Positions 43,780 to 50,724 of a DNA stretch of 64,000 nt are shown one piece after another. Position 1 is the first letter of the stretch; each line of letters opens with the position of its first letter. The notes beneath the pieces are model-generated. The model worked only from the letters and a program-made list of their open reading frames with translations, was not told the origin of the DNA and did no database searches. The stretch spans positions 62,001 through 126,000 of the forward strand of contig JADIZZ010000019.1 of assembly GCA_016704535.1 (NCBI GenBank). Direction: 5' to 3'. The DNA comes from Betaproteobacteria bacterium (GTDB taxonomy: Bacteria > Pseudomonadota > Gammaproteobacteria > Burkholderiales > Burkholderiaceae_C). The position numbers were made by a program, and so were the translations under genes.

Positions 43780-44112
43780 TTAGACGCAGCCGGTCGGCTT
43801 GGGCAGGCCCGCGATCTTGCAGGCCTGCTTGGCCGGGCCGTAGGGGAACAGCTCGTACAGGTACTTGCTGTTGCCCTTCTCGGGGCCGAGCTGCTTGCCG
43901 ATGGCCTTGGTGAGCACGCGCACCGCCGGGGCGATCTGGTACTCGTTGTAGTAGTCGCGCAGGAAGTTCACGACTTCCCAGTGGCTGGGCGTCATCTCGA
44001 CGTTTTCGCCGGCGGCCAGCACCTTGCCGATGTCCTCCGTCCATTCGGACAGGTTGAGCAGGTAGCCTTCTTCGTCGGTTTCGTAGGTGGTGCCGTTGAC
44101 TTCGATGCCCAT
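43780..44112 (-). CDS. dsrC: DsrC, persulfide-carrier protein with both C-terminal cysteines
   Basis: DsrC carries the sulfur atom as a trisulfide between DsrEFH, DsrAB and DsrMK. The 110-residue product starts GIEVNGTTYETDEEGYL and ends in the mobile arm with Cys98 and penultimate Cys109 (CKIAGLPKPTGCV), ten residues apart as in true DsrC. This distinguishes it from the one-cysteine TusE. A second, altered DsrC-like gene lies at 48761. It follows dsrH after 38 bp. Confidence 0.95.
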   Translation of the reverse strand: MGIEVNGTTYETDEEGYLLNLSEWTEDIGKVLAAGENVEMTPSHWEVVNFLRDYYNEYQIAPAVRVLTKAIGKQLGPEKGNSKYLYELFPYGPAKQACKIAGLPKPTGCV

Positions 44113-44150
44113 GTGTCTTGTCTCCTTCGGGAACGGGTAAGGCTGGCGGT

Positions 44151-44450
44151 TCAGAGCCAGGACTGGTTGTTGGGGTGCTCGGCGACGAGGTCGACGAAGC
44201 CGCCGTAGTCGACGGCGGTGACGCCTTCGACCAGCTTGCCGGCCATGCCACGGGCCTCGACGTCGGGCTGCAGCGCGTAGACCTTCAGCTGCGACAGCGC
44301 GCCGGCGATGCCGGACGACGCGGCCCCTGCCGTCGTGGCGGCGTAGACGGCGTCCTCGGTCAGCAGCAGGGCGTGCCCGGGCTTGGCCAGGCGCAGGCAA
44401 CTCGCGAGCGCATTGGTCTGCGTGAACGATTTGTTGACGATGTGCAGCAT
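44151..44450 (-). CDS. dsrH: DsrH (TusB-like) sulfur-relay subunit
   Basis: The 99-residue product matches DsrH/TusB: MLHIVNKSF at the start, ALLLTEDAVYAA near residue 29, and VDYGGFVDLVAEHPNNQSWL at the end. It is part of the DsrE2F2H2 hexamer that receives sulfur from TusA-type donors and hands it to DsrC. Order dsrE-dsrF-dsrH-dsrC is the standard one. The single cysteine (Cys18) is in the N-terminal helix. Confidence 0.92.
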   Translation of the reverse strand: MLHIVNKSFTQTNALASCLRLAKPGHALLLTEDAVYAATTAGAASSGIAGALSQLKVYALQPDVEARGMAGKLVEGVTAVDYGGFVDLVAEHPNNQSWL

Positions 44451-44457
44451 GGGCGGC

Positions 44458-44823
44458 TCAGAAGGAAAGGACGACGTCCTGCTCGGCCATCAGGTCGGCC
44501 ATCTCGGCGCTGGACAGCACTTCCACCGGCACCAGCAGGTCTTTCTCGGTCAGGCCGCGCGCGTCCATCGACTCGCGCTCGACGAAGAGCTTTTCGACGT
44601 CGTAGCCATCGAGCGCGCGGTAGGTCGGCGAGTGGTTCTTGATGCCGATGCCCTTGGGGTTCTGGCCCTTGACCAGTTCGTAGACGCCGTCGTCGAGGAA
44701 GACGAGGCTCACGTCCTGGTCGAAGGTGGCGGTGATGAGCACGACTTCCAGGCTCTCCAGCGCGTAGACCGTGCCGAAGGGGGCCTTGCGGTTGACGAAC
44801 ATGAACTTCTTGGTGGCAGCCAT
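44458..44823 (-). CDS. dsrF: DsrF (TusC-like) sulfur-relay subunit
   Basis: The 121-residue product matches DsrF/TusC: KFMFVNRKAPFGTVYALESLEVVLI, then FDQDVSLVFLDDGVYELVKGQ. It contains no cysteine, which agrees with a structural role in the DsrEFH hexamer, where DsrE holds the sulfur-binding cysteine. It begins four bases after the dsrE stop. Confidence 0.92.
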   Translation of the reverse strand: MAATKKFMFVNRKAPFGTVYALESLEVVLITATFDQDVSLVFLDDGVYELVKGQNPKGIGIKNHSPTYRALDGYDVEKLFVERESMDARGLTEKDLLVPVEVLSSAEMADLMAEQDVVLSF

Positions 44824-44827
44824 GGCC

Positions 44828-45187
44828 TCAGTCTCCGAAGGTGACCATGCGGTCGGCCTTGATGCCGCTGTCCACCAGCTGGCCCAGGCCCGAGATGCGG
44901 AAGCCCGGGGCCAGCACCTCGTCCTTGATGCCGCGACGCAGCGCTGCCGCGACGCAGACGACGAGGTCGACGTCGTGCTCGGCCTTCAGCGCCGCCCAGC
45001 GGTTGACGACGTGGCGGTCGTCCTGCGGGGGCTCGGTGAGGCGCGTCGCGTTGTAGACACCGTCGTGATAGAAGAACACGCGCTGGATCTCGTGCCCCTT
45101 GGCAATCGCGGCCACGGCGAACTGGTAAGCCGTGTCGCTGGCCTGGTGCGTGTACGGGCCTTCGCTGACGAGCAAGCCGAATTTCAT
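44828..45187 (-). CDS. dsrE: DsrE (TusD-like) sulfur-binding subunit
   Basis: The 119-residue product matches DsrE/TusD: KFGLLVSEGPYTHQASDTAYQFA, then RVFFYHDGVYNA. The key cysteine sits in DVDLVVCVAAALRRG near residue 78, the persulfide-binding position. It receives sulfur and passes it to DsrC. It starts 15 bp after the dsrB stop in the standard dsr order. Confidence 0.93.
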   Translation of the reverse strand: MKFGLLVSEGPYTHQASDTAYQFAVAAIAKGHEIQRVFFYHDGVYNATRLTEPPQDDRHVVNRWAALKAEHDVDLVVCVAAALRRGIKDEVLAPGFRISGLGQLVDSGIKADRMVTFGD

Positions 45188-45202
45188 GTCGCGCCGTCCC
45201 GA

Positions 45203-46264
45203 TCAGAACCTGATGTGCGTCGACGCGTTCAGGTTGGCCCGCGAGCCACGCCAGTCGTCGATGAGGTACTTCGTGAACGGCAGGTCGCACTTCTCGAAGA
45301 AACGCGGCCAGCCGATGCGCTCGATCCAGTCCGACACGCGCTCCCACGAGCGTGCGTCGTTCTTGTAGGTGTAGAGGATCTTCTTCACCATGGCCGAGAC
45401 CTCGGGCCAGCGCGGCGGGTTGTTCGGAAGGCCCGAAGCGACCATCTTCATGAACACCGGCTTGCCGCGTGCATTCGAGTTCTTGCCGCCCACCCAGATC
45501 GCCAGCTTGGTGTGCTCGGGGTCGTTGATCTGCATCGGCGGGCACGGGGGGTAGCAGGCGCCGCAGCACATGCACTTCTTCTCGTCGATCTCGAGCGAGG
45601 GCTTGCCGTTGACCAGCGCCGGGCGGATGGCCGCCACCGGGCAGCGCGCGACCACGGCCGGGCGCTCGCAGACGTTGGCCACCAGGTCGTGGTTGATCTT
45701 CGGCGGCTTGGTGTGCTGCACGATGATGGCGATGTCGGCCTGGCCGCCGCAGTTGATCTCGCAGCAGGAAGTCGACAGGTGCACGCGGTTCGGCATGTCC
45801 TCCTTGATGAACTCCTCGTAGAGGTCGTCCATCAGCGCCTTCACCGCGCCCGAGGCGTCGGTGCCCGGGATGTCGCAGTGCAGCCAGCCCTGGGTGTGCG
45901 CGATCATCGACACCGAGTTGCCCGTGCCGCCCACGGGGAAGCCGTTGCTGGTGAGCGATTCGATCAGCGGCGCCACCTTGTTCGGGTCGGCGACCATGAA
46001 CTCGATGTTGCTGCGGATGGTGAAGCGCACGTGGCCGTCGGCATAGGTGTCGGCGATGTCGCACAGCTTGCGGATCGTGTAGACGTCCATCTGGCGCTGC
46101 GTGCCGGCACGCACCGTCCAGATCTCGTCGCCGTTGTGGGCCACGTGGTGCAGCACGCCGGGCCGCGGCCGGTCGTGCCACTTCCAGTTGCCGTAGTTCT
46201 TCAGCATCAGCGGGTGCAGGTACTGCTTGTTGTCGGGCACGCCGCTCTCGATGGGGGTGCGCAT
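45203..46264 (-). CDS. dsrB: DsrB, dissimilatory sulfite reductase beta subunit
   Basis: The 353-residue product has the sirohaem and Fe-S motifs of DsrB (SCCEINCGGQADI near 167-178, CERPAVVARC near 199-208). An inserted ferredoxin domain is present (CMCCGACYPPC, 231-241). With DsrA it forms the a2b2 enzyme that here oxidises DsrC-bound sulfur to sulfite. The ATG at 46264 has no good ribosome site. A better one (ACGGAGA) precedes an ATG at 46311 that is one base out of frame, so the N-terminus is uncertain. Confidence 0.93.
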   Translation of the reverse strand: MRTPIESGVPDNKQYLHPLMLKNYGNWKWHDRPRPGVLHHVAHNGDEIWTVRAGTQRQMDVYTIRKLCDIADTYADGHVRFTIRSNIEFMVADPNKVAPLIESLTSNGFPVGGTGNSVSMIAHTQGWLHCDIPGTDASGAVKALMDDLYEEFIKEDMPNRVHLSTSCCEINCGGQADIAIIVQHTKPPKINHDLVANVCERPAVVARCPVAAIRPALVNGKPSLEIDEKKCMCCGACYPPCPPMQINDPEHTKLAIWVGGKNSNARGKPVFMKMVASGLPNNPPRWPEVSAMVKKILYTYKNDARSWERVSDWIERIGWPRFFEKCDLPFTKYLIDDWRGSRANLNASTHIRF

Positions 46265-46330
46265 CTTGGGCGGCGCGGCGGGGGCGGTGCGGTTGCGGTG
46301 GCGGTGCTCATGGGGCGTCTCCGTGGCGGC

Positions 46331-47638
46331 TCAGGCCGCAGCCTTCTTGGCGTTGATCTTGGCCACTTCGTCGTCCCAGCCGTCGGTGCGCACGTAGGGG
46401 TTGGTGCGCGGCGTGGCCACCATGTTGGCGTCGATGTCGACGTCGATGCCCTCGAGGAAGTTGACGAGGCCGATGCGTTCGATCATTTCGCCCGTGCGCT
46501 CGTGCTCGAGCGCGTTCTCGGCGAAGAAGTCGATGACCTTCTGGCCCAGTTCGACCAGGGCGTCGTAGTCCTCGTCGGTCTTCAGCGGCATGAAGGGCAT
46601 GACCACCGTGCCCATCAGGTCGCCGATCTTCAGCGTGCGCTTGCCGCCGATGAGGATGGTGGCGCCGGTGTCGGTGCCGTGCGCCAGCGCGCCCGTCATC
46701 ACGTTGATGCAGTGCATGCAGCGCACGCAGTTGCTATTGTCGATCTCCAGCGCGTGCGTGTCGCTGACCTTCACGGTGGTCAGCGTGTCGCCGCTGCGAA
46801 TGCCGTTCTTCGCGTCGCCGATCTCGCGCAGCATGATGGTCTTGGTCGGGCAACGCGTGATGACGTCGTTGACGAGCTCGTTCATGCCGTGCTTGTCGAA
46901 CCACTTGCGTGCCAGCGCCTCGTCGCTGCGCATGTTGTCGCGCCAGGTGCCGATGACGGCCATGTCCGAGCGCTGGATCGAGTTCATGCAGTCGTTGGCG
47001 CAGCCGCTGAACTTGAACTTGAACTTGTAGGGCAGGGCGGGGCGGTGGATGTCGTCGAGGAAGTTGTTCAGCACCTGGCGGTGTGCACGTGCCTCGTCGT
47101 AGCAGCTCTGCTCGCAGCGCGCGGCGCCCACGCAGCTCATGCTGGTGCGCACCGCGGGGCCGGCGCCGCCGAGGTCGAAGCCCAGTTCGTTCAGCGCGTC
47201 GAAGGCGTCCTGCACCTTGTCGGTCTTGGCGCCCTGGAACATGATGTCGCCGCTCTGGCCGTGGAAGGCGATCAGGCCCGAGCCGTGCTCTTCCCAGATG
47301 TCGCACATCTTGCGCAGCACGTCGGTGTTGTAGTGCATGCCGGCCGGCGGCTGCACGCGCAGCGTGTGGAACTCGGCGGCGTCGGGGAACATCGGCGCGC
47401 CCTTCTCGTCCTTCAGCTCGGTGAAGCGCGGGATCACGCCGCCGCCGTAGCCGAACACGCCCACCGTGCCGCCCTTCCAGTAACCCTTGCGGGTGCGGTA
47501 GGACGTCTCCAGCTGACCCATCAGGTCGACCATGTAGTCCTTGTCCTTCGCCAGGCGCTTCAGGCCCGTGACGAAGCTGGGCCAGGGGCCGGACTCGAGC
47601 TGGTCGAGCATCGGCGTGTCGTGCGGTTTCTTGGCCAT
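46331..47638 (-). CDS. dsrA: DsrA, dissimilatory sulfite reductase alpha subunit
   Basis: The 435-residue product has the sirohaem-[4Fe-4S] ligands Cys169, Cys175, Cys213 and Cys217 (SCVGAARC and CANDC). A ferredoxin domain has Cys304, 307 and 310 (CVRCMHC). It is the first gene of the dsr operon; ATG 47638 follows CAGGAGA. With DsrL, DsrEFH and two-cysteine DsrC downstream it is the oxidative (reverse) type, oxidising sulfur to sulfite. Palindromic operators lie about 100-180 bp upstream. Confidence 0.95.
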   Translation of the reverse strand: MAKKPHDTPMLDQLESGPWPSFVTGLKRLAKDKDYMVDLMGQLETSYRTRKGYWKGGTVGVFGYGGGVIPRFTELKDEKGAPMFPDAAEFHTLRVQPPAGMHYNTDVLRKMCDIWEEHGSGLIAFHGQSGDIMFQGAKTDKVQDAFDALNELGFDLGGAGPAVRTSMSCVGAARCEQSCYDEARAHRQVLNNFLDDIHRPALPYKFKFKFSGCANDCMNSIQRSDMAVIGTWRDNMRSDEALARKWFDKHGMNELVNDVITRCPTKTIMLREIGDAKNGIRSGDTLTTVKVSDTHALEIDNSNCVRCMHCINVMTGALAHGTDTGATILIGGKRTLKIGDLMGTVVMPFMPLKTDEDYDALVELGQKVIDFFAENALEHERTGEMIERIGLVNFLEGIDVDIDANMVATPRTNPYVRTDGWDDEVAKINAKKAAA

Positions 47639-47733
47639 GGGGTCTTGTCTCCTGGTGTGCGCCTGTAGCGGCCAGCGCTGGCCACCGTGCATTTGCGGGG
47701 CGAATCGTCGCTGCGCACGGGGCAGCCGGCTAT

Positions 47734-47820
47734 CACCCGCGTTGGGTACCGAAAGATAGACCGTTGCGGGGGGGCTGCCACTACCCGAATGGCGTAGCCA
47801 GCGGTCACCCGTACCGGGTA
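47734..47820. promoter_or_regulatory. Three palindromic sites in the dsrA divergent promoter
   Basis: The 238-bp region between dsrA and the plus-strand operon holds ACCC-GCGTT-GGGT at 47735-47747, ACCC-GAATG-GCGT at 47783-47795 and ACCC-GTACC-GGGT at 47807-47819. The 4-5-4 form matches the soeA and tusA sites, and the last two are 24 bp apart centre to centre, as there. The sites could control both directions. No clear -35/-10 pair was found. Confidence 0.5.
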
Positions 47821-47876
47821 TGGACGGGGGGCTGGCCGGTCGCGCTCAATGCCGGTTTGCGAAGTGCCGCCCACCC

Positions 47877-48092
47877 ATGACACGTCTGAGTTCCCTGGCC
47901 AGCCTGAAGGTCCCGCTCGGCGGGCAGGAGATCGAGCTGCAGCAGATCGACTTCGACGGCGGCGGCATGAGCCTGCTGCGCACGCGCATCCGCGAGAAGA
48001 GCCGCTTCACGATCTTCGACATCGACCCGCTCACCGCCGAGGCCTGGGGCCAGGCGCTGCTGGACTGGGCGCGCAGCCAGCCCCGGGGGTGA
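47877..48092 (+). CDS. Small conserved protein, first gene of the divergent operon
   Basis: The 71-residue product (start MTRLSSLASLKVPLGG, then IELQQIDFDGGGMSLLRTRI and FTIFDIDPLTAEAWGQALLDWA) looks like a small alpha/beta protein. I recall similar proteins as an uncharacterised family, possibly DUF6967, without known function. No cysteines and no signal are present. Its stop overlaps a possible GTG of the next gene. It is the first gene read rightward from the shared dsr promoter region. Confidence 0.65.
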   Translation: MTRLSSLASLKVPLGGQEIELQQIDFDGGGMSLLRTRIREKSRFTIFDIDPLTAEAWGQALLDWARSQPRG

Positions 48093-48097
48093 GGGAC

Positions 48098-48709
48098 GTG
48101 AACGCGGTGCCCACCTGCATGATCGACGTGGCCTTTGCGCTGGAAGGCGATGCGTTGCCGCGTGAACACCGTGGCCTGCTTGCCGCCGCGCTGGTCGTGG
48201 CCTTGCCCTGGCTGGCCGAGGTGCCCGGGGCCGGTGTTCACCGGCTGAACGTATCGGCCGGCGGCGGGCCGCAGGCCCTGCTGTCGGGCCGCACGCGGCT
48301 GACGCTGCGCGTGCCGCGTGAACGCGCCGCCGATGCCATGACGCTTTCCGGCCGCGAACTGCTGCTGGGCGAAAGTCGGCTGAGGGTGGGCGCGGCGCAC
48401 GTGCGCGAGCTGCTGCCCTACAGCGCGCTCTACGCCCACCTGGTGGCCACGGACGACGTCGACGAGGTGGCCTTCGTCGAGGCCGTCCACACCGAACTGA
48501 AGGCGCTTGAGGTCGCTTGCCGCGCCATCTGTGGCCGCCATCAGGTCACCGAGGCCGGCGCGATCCAGGGCTACAGCCTGATGCTCGACGGCCTGAACGC
48601 GGCGCACTCGCTGCGTGTGCTGGAAGCCGGCCTGGGGCCGCACCGCCGCCTGGGCTGTGGCCTCTTCGTGCCGCACAAGTCCTCGGTGGCGGTTGGCACG
48701 CCGGCTTGA
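48098..48709 (+). CDS. Cas6/Cmx6-like protein without a CRISPR array
   Basis: The 203-residue product resembles the type I-MYXAN Cas6/Cmx6 family: DVAFALEGDALPREHRGLL near the start, RTRLTLRVPRERA, LSGRELLLG, and the C-terminal Gly-rich loop GLGPHRRLGCGLFVPHKS of Cas6 ferredoxin-like folds. No other cas gene and no repeat array is in the window, so CRISPR RNA cleavage is unlikely to be its job. The start is uncertain among GTG 48089, GTG 48098 (with a G-rich site) and ATG 48119. Family call from motif memory. Confidence 0.65.
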   Translation: MNAVPTCMIDVAFALEGDALPREHRGLLAAALVVALPWLAEVPGAGVHRLNVSAGGGPQALLSGRTRLTLRVPRERAADAMTLSGRELLLGESRLRVGAAHVRELLPYSALYAHLVATDDVDEVAFVEAVHTELKALEVACRAICGRHQVTEAGAIQGYSLMLDGLNAAHSLRVLEAGLGPHRRLGCGLFVPHKSSVAVGTPA

Positions 48710-48760
48710 ACCGCTTCCCCTCATCCGCAACCCCCAGAAGACGACAAGGAGACTGACCCG

Positions 48761-49090
48761 ATGGGCTACACCGTCAACGGCACTGAACTCGAGACCGACG
48801 ACCAGGGCTACCTGCGGGAAGCCGACTACGGCGACGAGGTGGTGCAGGTCATTGCCGCGGCCGAAGGCATCACGCTCACCGACGCACATTGGAAGGTGGT
48901 CAGCTACCTGCGCGACGAGTACCGCGAACACGGCCACACGCCGAACTTCCGCAACATGCTCAAAGGCCTGGCCGAGGTCCTGCCCGGCTGCGACAGCAAG
49001 GCGCTGTACGACCTGTTCCCGCTCGGCCCCGCCAAGCAGGGCTGCAAGGTGGCCGGCTTGCCGCAGCCGCTGGGCAAGGGCGGCTATTGA
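48761..49090 (+). CDS. DsrC/TusE-family paralogue lacking the terminal cysteine
   Basis: The 109-residue product aligns along its length with DsrC (GYTVNGTELETDDQGYL, ALYDLFPLGPAKQGCKVAGLPQPLG). It keeps Cys95, equal to the inner arm cysteine, but the penultimate sulfur-carrying cysteine is replaced by Lys106 and the end is KGGY. TusE has the reverse pattern (only the last cysteine) and RspA types have none. Cys77 is extra. It may be a regulator or a partner-binding decoy. AAGGAGA precedes the ATG. Confidence 0.88.
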   Translation: MGYTVNGTELETDDQGYLREADYGDEVVQVIAAAEGITLTDAHWKVVSYLRDEYREHGHTPNFRNMLKGLAEVLPGCDSKALYDLFPLGPAKQGCKVAGLPQPLGKGGY

Positions 49091-49140
49091 TGGCATTTGC
49101 CAAGCGTCTTCGCGACGTGGTGGCGGAAGGGGCGGCATGA
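49090..49140 (+). CDS. Possible 16-residue coupling ORF
   Basis: An ORF of 16 codons (MAFAKRLRDVVAEGAA) starts at the A of the DsrC-like stop (TGATG) and ends in TGA overlapping the next ATG (ATGA). This exact bridging suggests that ribosomes could pass from the DsrC-like gene to the 213-residue gene. It could also be chance. No independent ribosome site is seen. Confidence 0.3.
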   Translation: MAFAKRLRDVVAEGAA

Positions 49141-49778
49141 GCACCCCGGCCATGCGCATCAAGAGCCACTGGTTCAAGCCCGGTGCGGAGAAGAGCGCGG
49201 CCGAGCAGGCCAGCGCCATGGCCTTCATCGTCTTTCGCGTGGCGCAGAACATGCTCAAGCGCATGCGCGGCGCCGATTTCGACATCGACGCCGGCCCGCC
49301 CTACTTCGCCTTCCTGCGCGAGGTGCTGGTCTTCCTGGGTGCCGTCACCGACCGCATCGCCCACGCGAGGCTCGATGACGCAGGGCGGCAGGAGTTCACC
49401 GTGGCTCTGGTGCGCCACCTGGCGCGCACGCTGGAAGAGAACGAAGACCGCCTGCTGGGCCCGCCGCCGGCCGGCGAGCCGTCGCACGCCGACACCTTCA
49501 TCGACCTGGTCAACGCGCTCGGCCAGCACTACGCCGAGTTCGGCGCCGACCCCGAAGCGCGCGATCCCGAGGCCGGCTTCGAGCCCGACTTCGCCTTCGT
49601 GCGCTACCTCGGCAGCCGACTCGAACCCACGCTGCCCGAGAAGGACCGCCGCTGGGTGGTCGAGCAGGTGATGGCGGCCGAAGCGCCCGAGGCCGTGGCT
49701 ATCGTGCAGCGCTCGATGCGCGACCTGTGGAACCCGACGCCGCGGCGGCCGCGGCGCGCCACGATGAGCGGCGAATGA
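49137..49778 (+). CDS. Conserved helical protein of unknown function
   Basis: The 213-residue product is rich in predicted helices (AAEQASAMAFIVFRVAQNMLKRM, PPYFAFLREVLVFLGAVTDRIAH, FTVALVRHLARTLEENEDRLLG) and has no cysteine, signal or clear membrane helix. The C-terminus is basic and Arg/Pro-rich (WNPTPRRPRRA). I do not recognise the family. Its place between the DsrC-like and the dioxygenase genes, with overlapping ends, implies a shared task. It could be a scaffold or chaperone for its neighbours. Confidence 0.7.
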   Translation: MSTPAMRIKSHWFKPGAEKSAAEQASAMAFIVFRVAQNMLKRMRGADFDIDAGPPYFAFLREVLVFLGAVTDRIAHARLDDAGRQEFTVALVRHLARTLEENEDRLLGPPPAGEPSHADTFIDLVNALGQHYAEFGADPEARDPEAGFEPDFAFVRYLGSRLEPTLPEKDRRWVVEQVMAAEAPEAVAIVQRSMRDLWNPTPRRPRRATMSGE

Positions 49779-49779
49779 C

Positions 49780-50724
49780 ATGGACACGACCGCCACCGCC
49801 GTCATGCAGACGCCTTCGGCCCGCACCGCGAGCGCCTTCGATCTCGACGACGACGCCAACTACCTGCGTTGGCGTGCATGGAAGCTCGCGCACCGGCCGG
49901 CCGACACCGCGGCGCTGACGGTCGACATCGGTGACCCGCGTGCGCTGTCTGCCGCCGAACGCGCGGTCTTGCTGGACCGTATCGCCTGCGCCAACTTCGC
50001 CGTCTACCGTTCGCCGGTCACCGCCGAAGACAAGGACATCCCGCGCCTGCTGGGCGCACAACTGGGCCTGCAGCGCCTGGACGCCAACTGGCTGGCCGAC
50101 GAGGACGGCATCTCCAGCATCGCCGTTTCACCGGCCAGCGACGGCCGCGGCGGTTTCATCCCCTACACCGACCGCGCCATTCGCTGGCACACCGACGGCT
50201 ACTACCACCCGGCCGAGCGCCGCATCCGCGGCATGATCCTGCACTGCGTGCGGCCCGCGGCCAGCGGCGGTGTCAACGGACTGCTCGACCATGAATTGGC
50301 CTACCTGCGGCTGCGCGACCTGTCGCCGTCGCACATCCGGGCGCTGATGCAGCCCGACGTGATGACCATCCCGGCGCGTGCCGACGACGACGGCGTCGCC
50401 CGCCCGGCGCAGACCGGTCCGGTGTTCTCGGTCGACGCCGACGGCAGCCTGCACATGCGCTACACGGCGCGCACACGCAGCATCGAATGGAAGGACGACG
50501 CCGCCACGCGCGCCGCGGTGGCGGCGCTGGAAGCGCTGCTGGCGGCCGACGCGCCCGGTGTCTTGCACCTGCGCCTGCAGCCGGGCATGGGCATCGTCGG
50601 CCACAACGTGCTGCACGACCGCAGCAGCTTCAGCGACGATCCGCTGTGCCCGCGCCTGCTCTACCGCGCACGTTTTCTCGACCGTGTCGAGCCTCCTGCG
50701 GAGGCCCCGTGGCGCAATGGGTGA
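49780..50724 (+). CDS. TauD/TfdA-like Fe(II)-dependent dioxygenase
   Basis: The 314-residue product has the facial-triad motif of the clavaminate-synthase/TauD fold: His137-x-Asp139 in RWHTDGYYH. A distal His follows in GHNVLHDRSSF (His279) and a possible 2-oxoglutarate-binding Arg in LLYRARFLD. Family members hydroxylate taurine, alkylsulfonates or other small acids. Its substrate is unknown, though a sulfur compound is suggested by the setting. It starts two bases after the previous stop and overlaps the reductase start by 16 bp. Confidence 0.75.
   Translation: MDTTATAVMQTPSARTASAFDLDDDANYLRWRAWKLAHRPADTAALTVDIGDPRALSAAERAVLLDRIACANFAVYRSPVTAEDKDIPRLLGAQLGLQRLDANWLADEDGISSIAVSPASDGRGGFIPYTDRAIRWHTDGYYHPAERRIRGMILHCVRPAASGGVNGLLDHELAYLRLRDLSPSHIRALMQPDVMTIPARADDDGVARPAQTGPVFSVDADGSLHMRYTARTRSIEWKDDAATRAAVAALEALLAADAPGVLHLRLQPGMGIVGHNVLHDRSSFSDDPLCPRLLYRARFLDRVEPPAEAPWRNG

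Noticed and set aside
46311..46311. Use of ATG 46311 as the dsrB start
   Set aside because: It is out of frame with the DsrB domain as the sequence stands.
48098..48709. A CRISPR-Cas locus around the Cas6-like gene
   Set aside because: No direct-repeat array, no cas1, cas2, cas3 or effector genes within the window.
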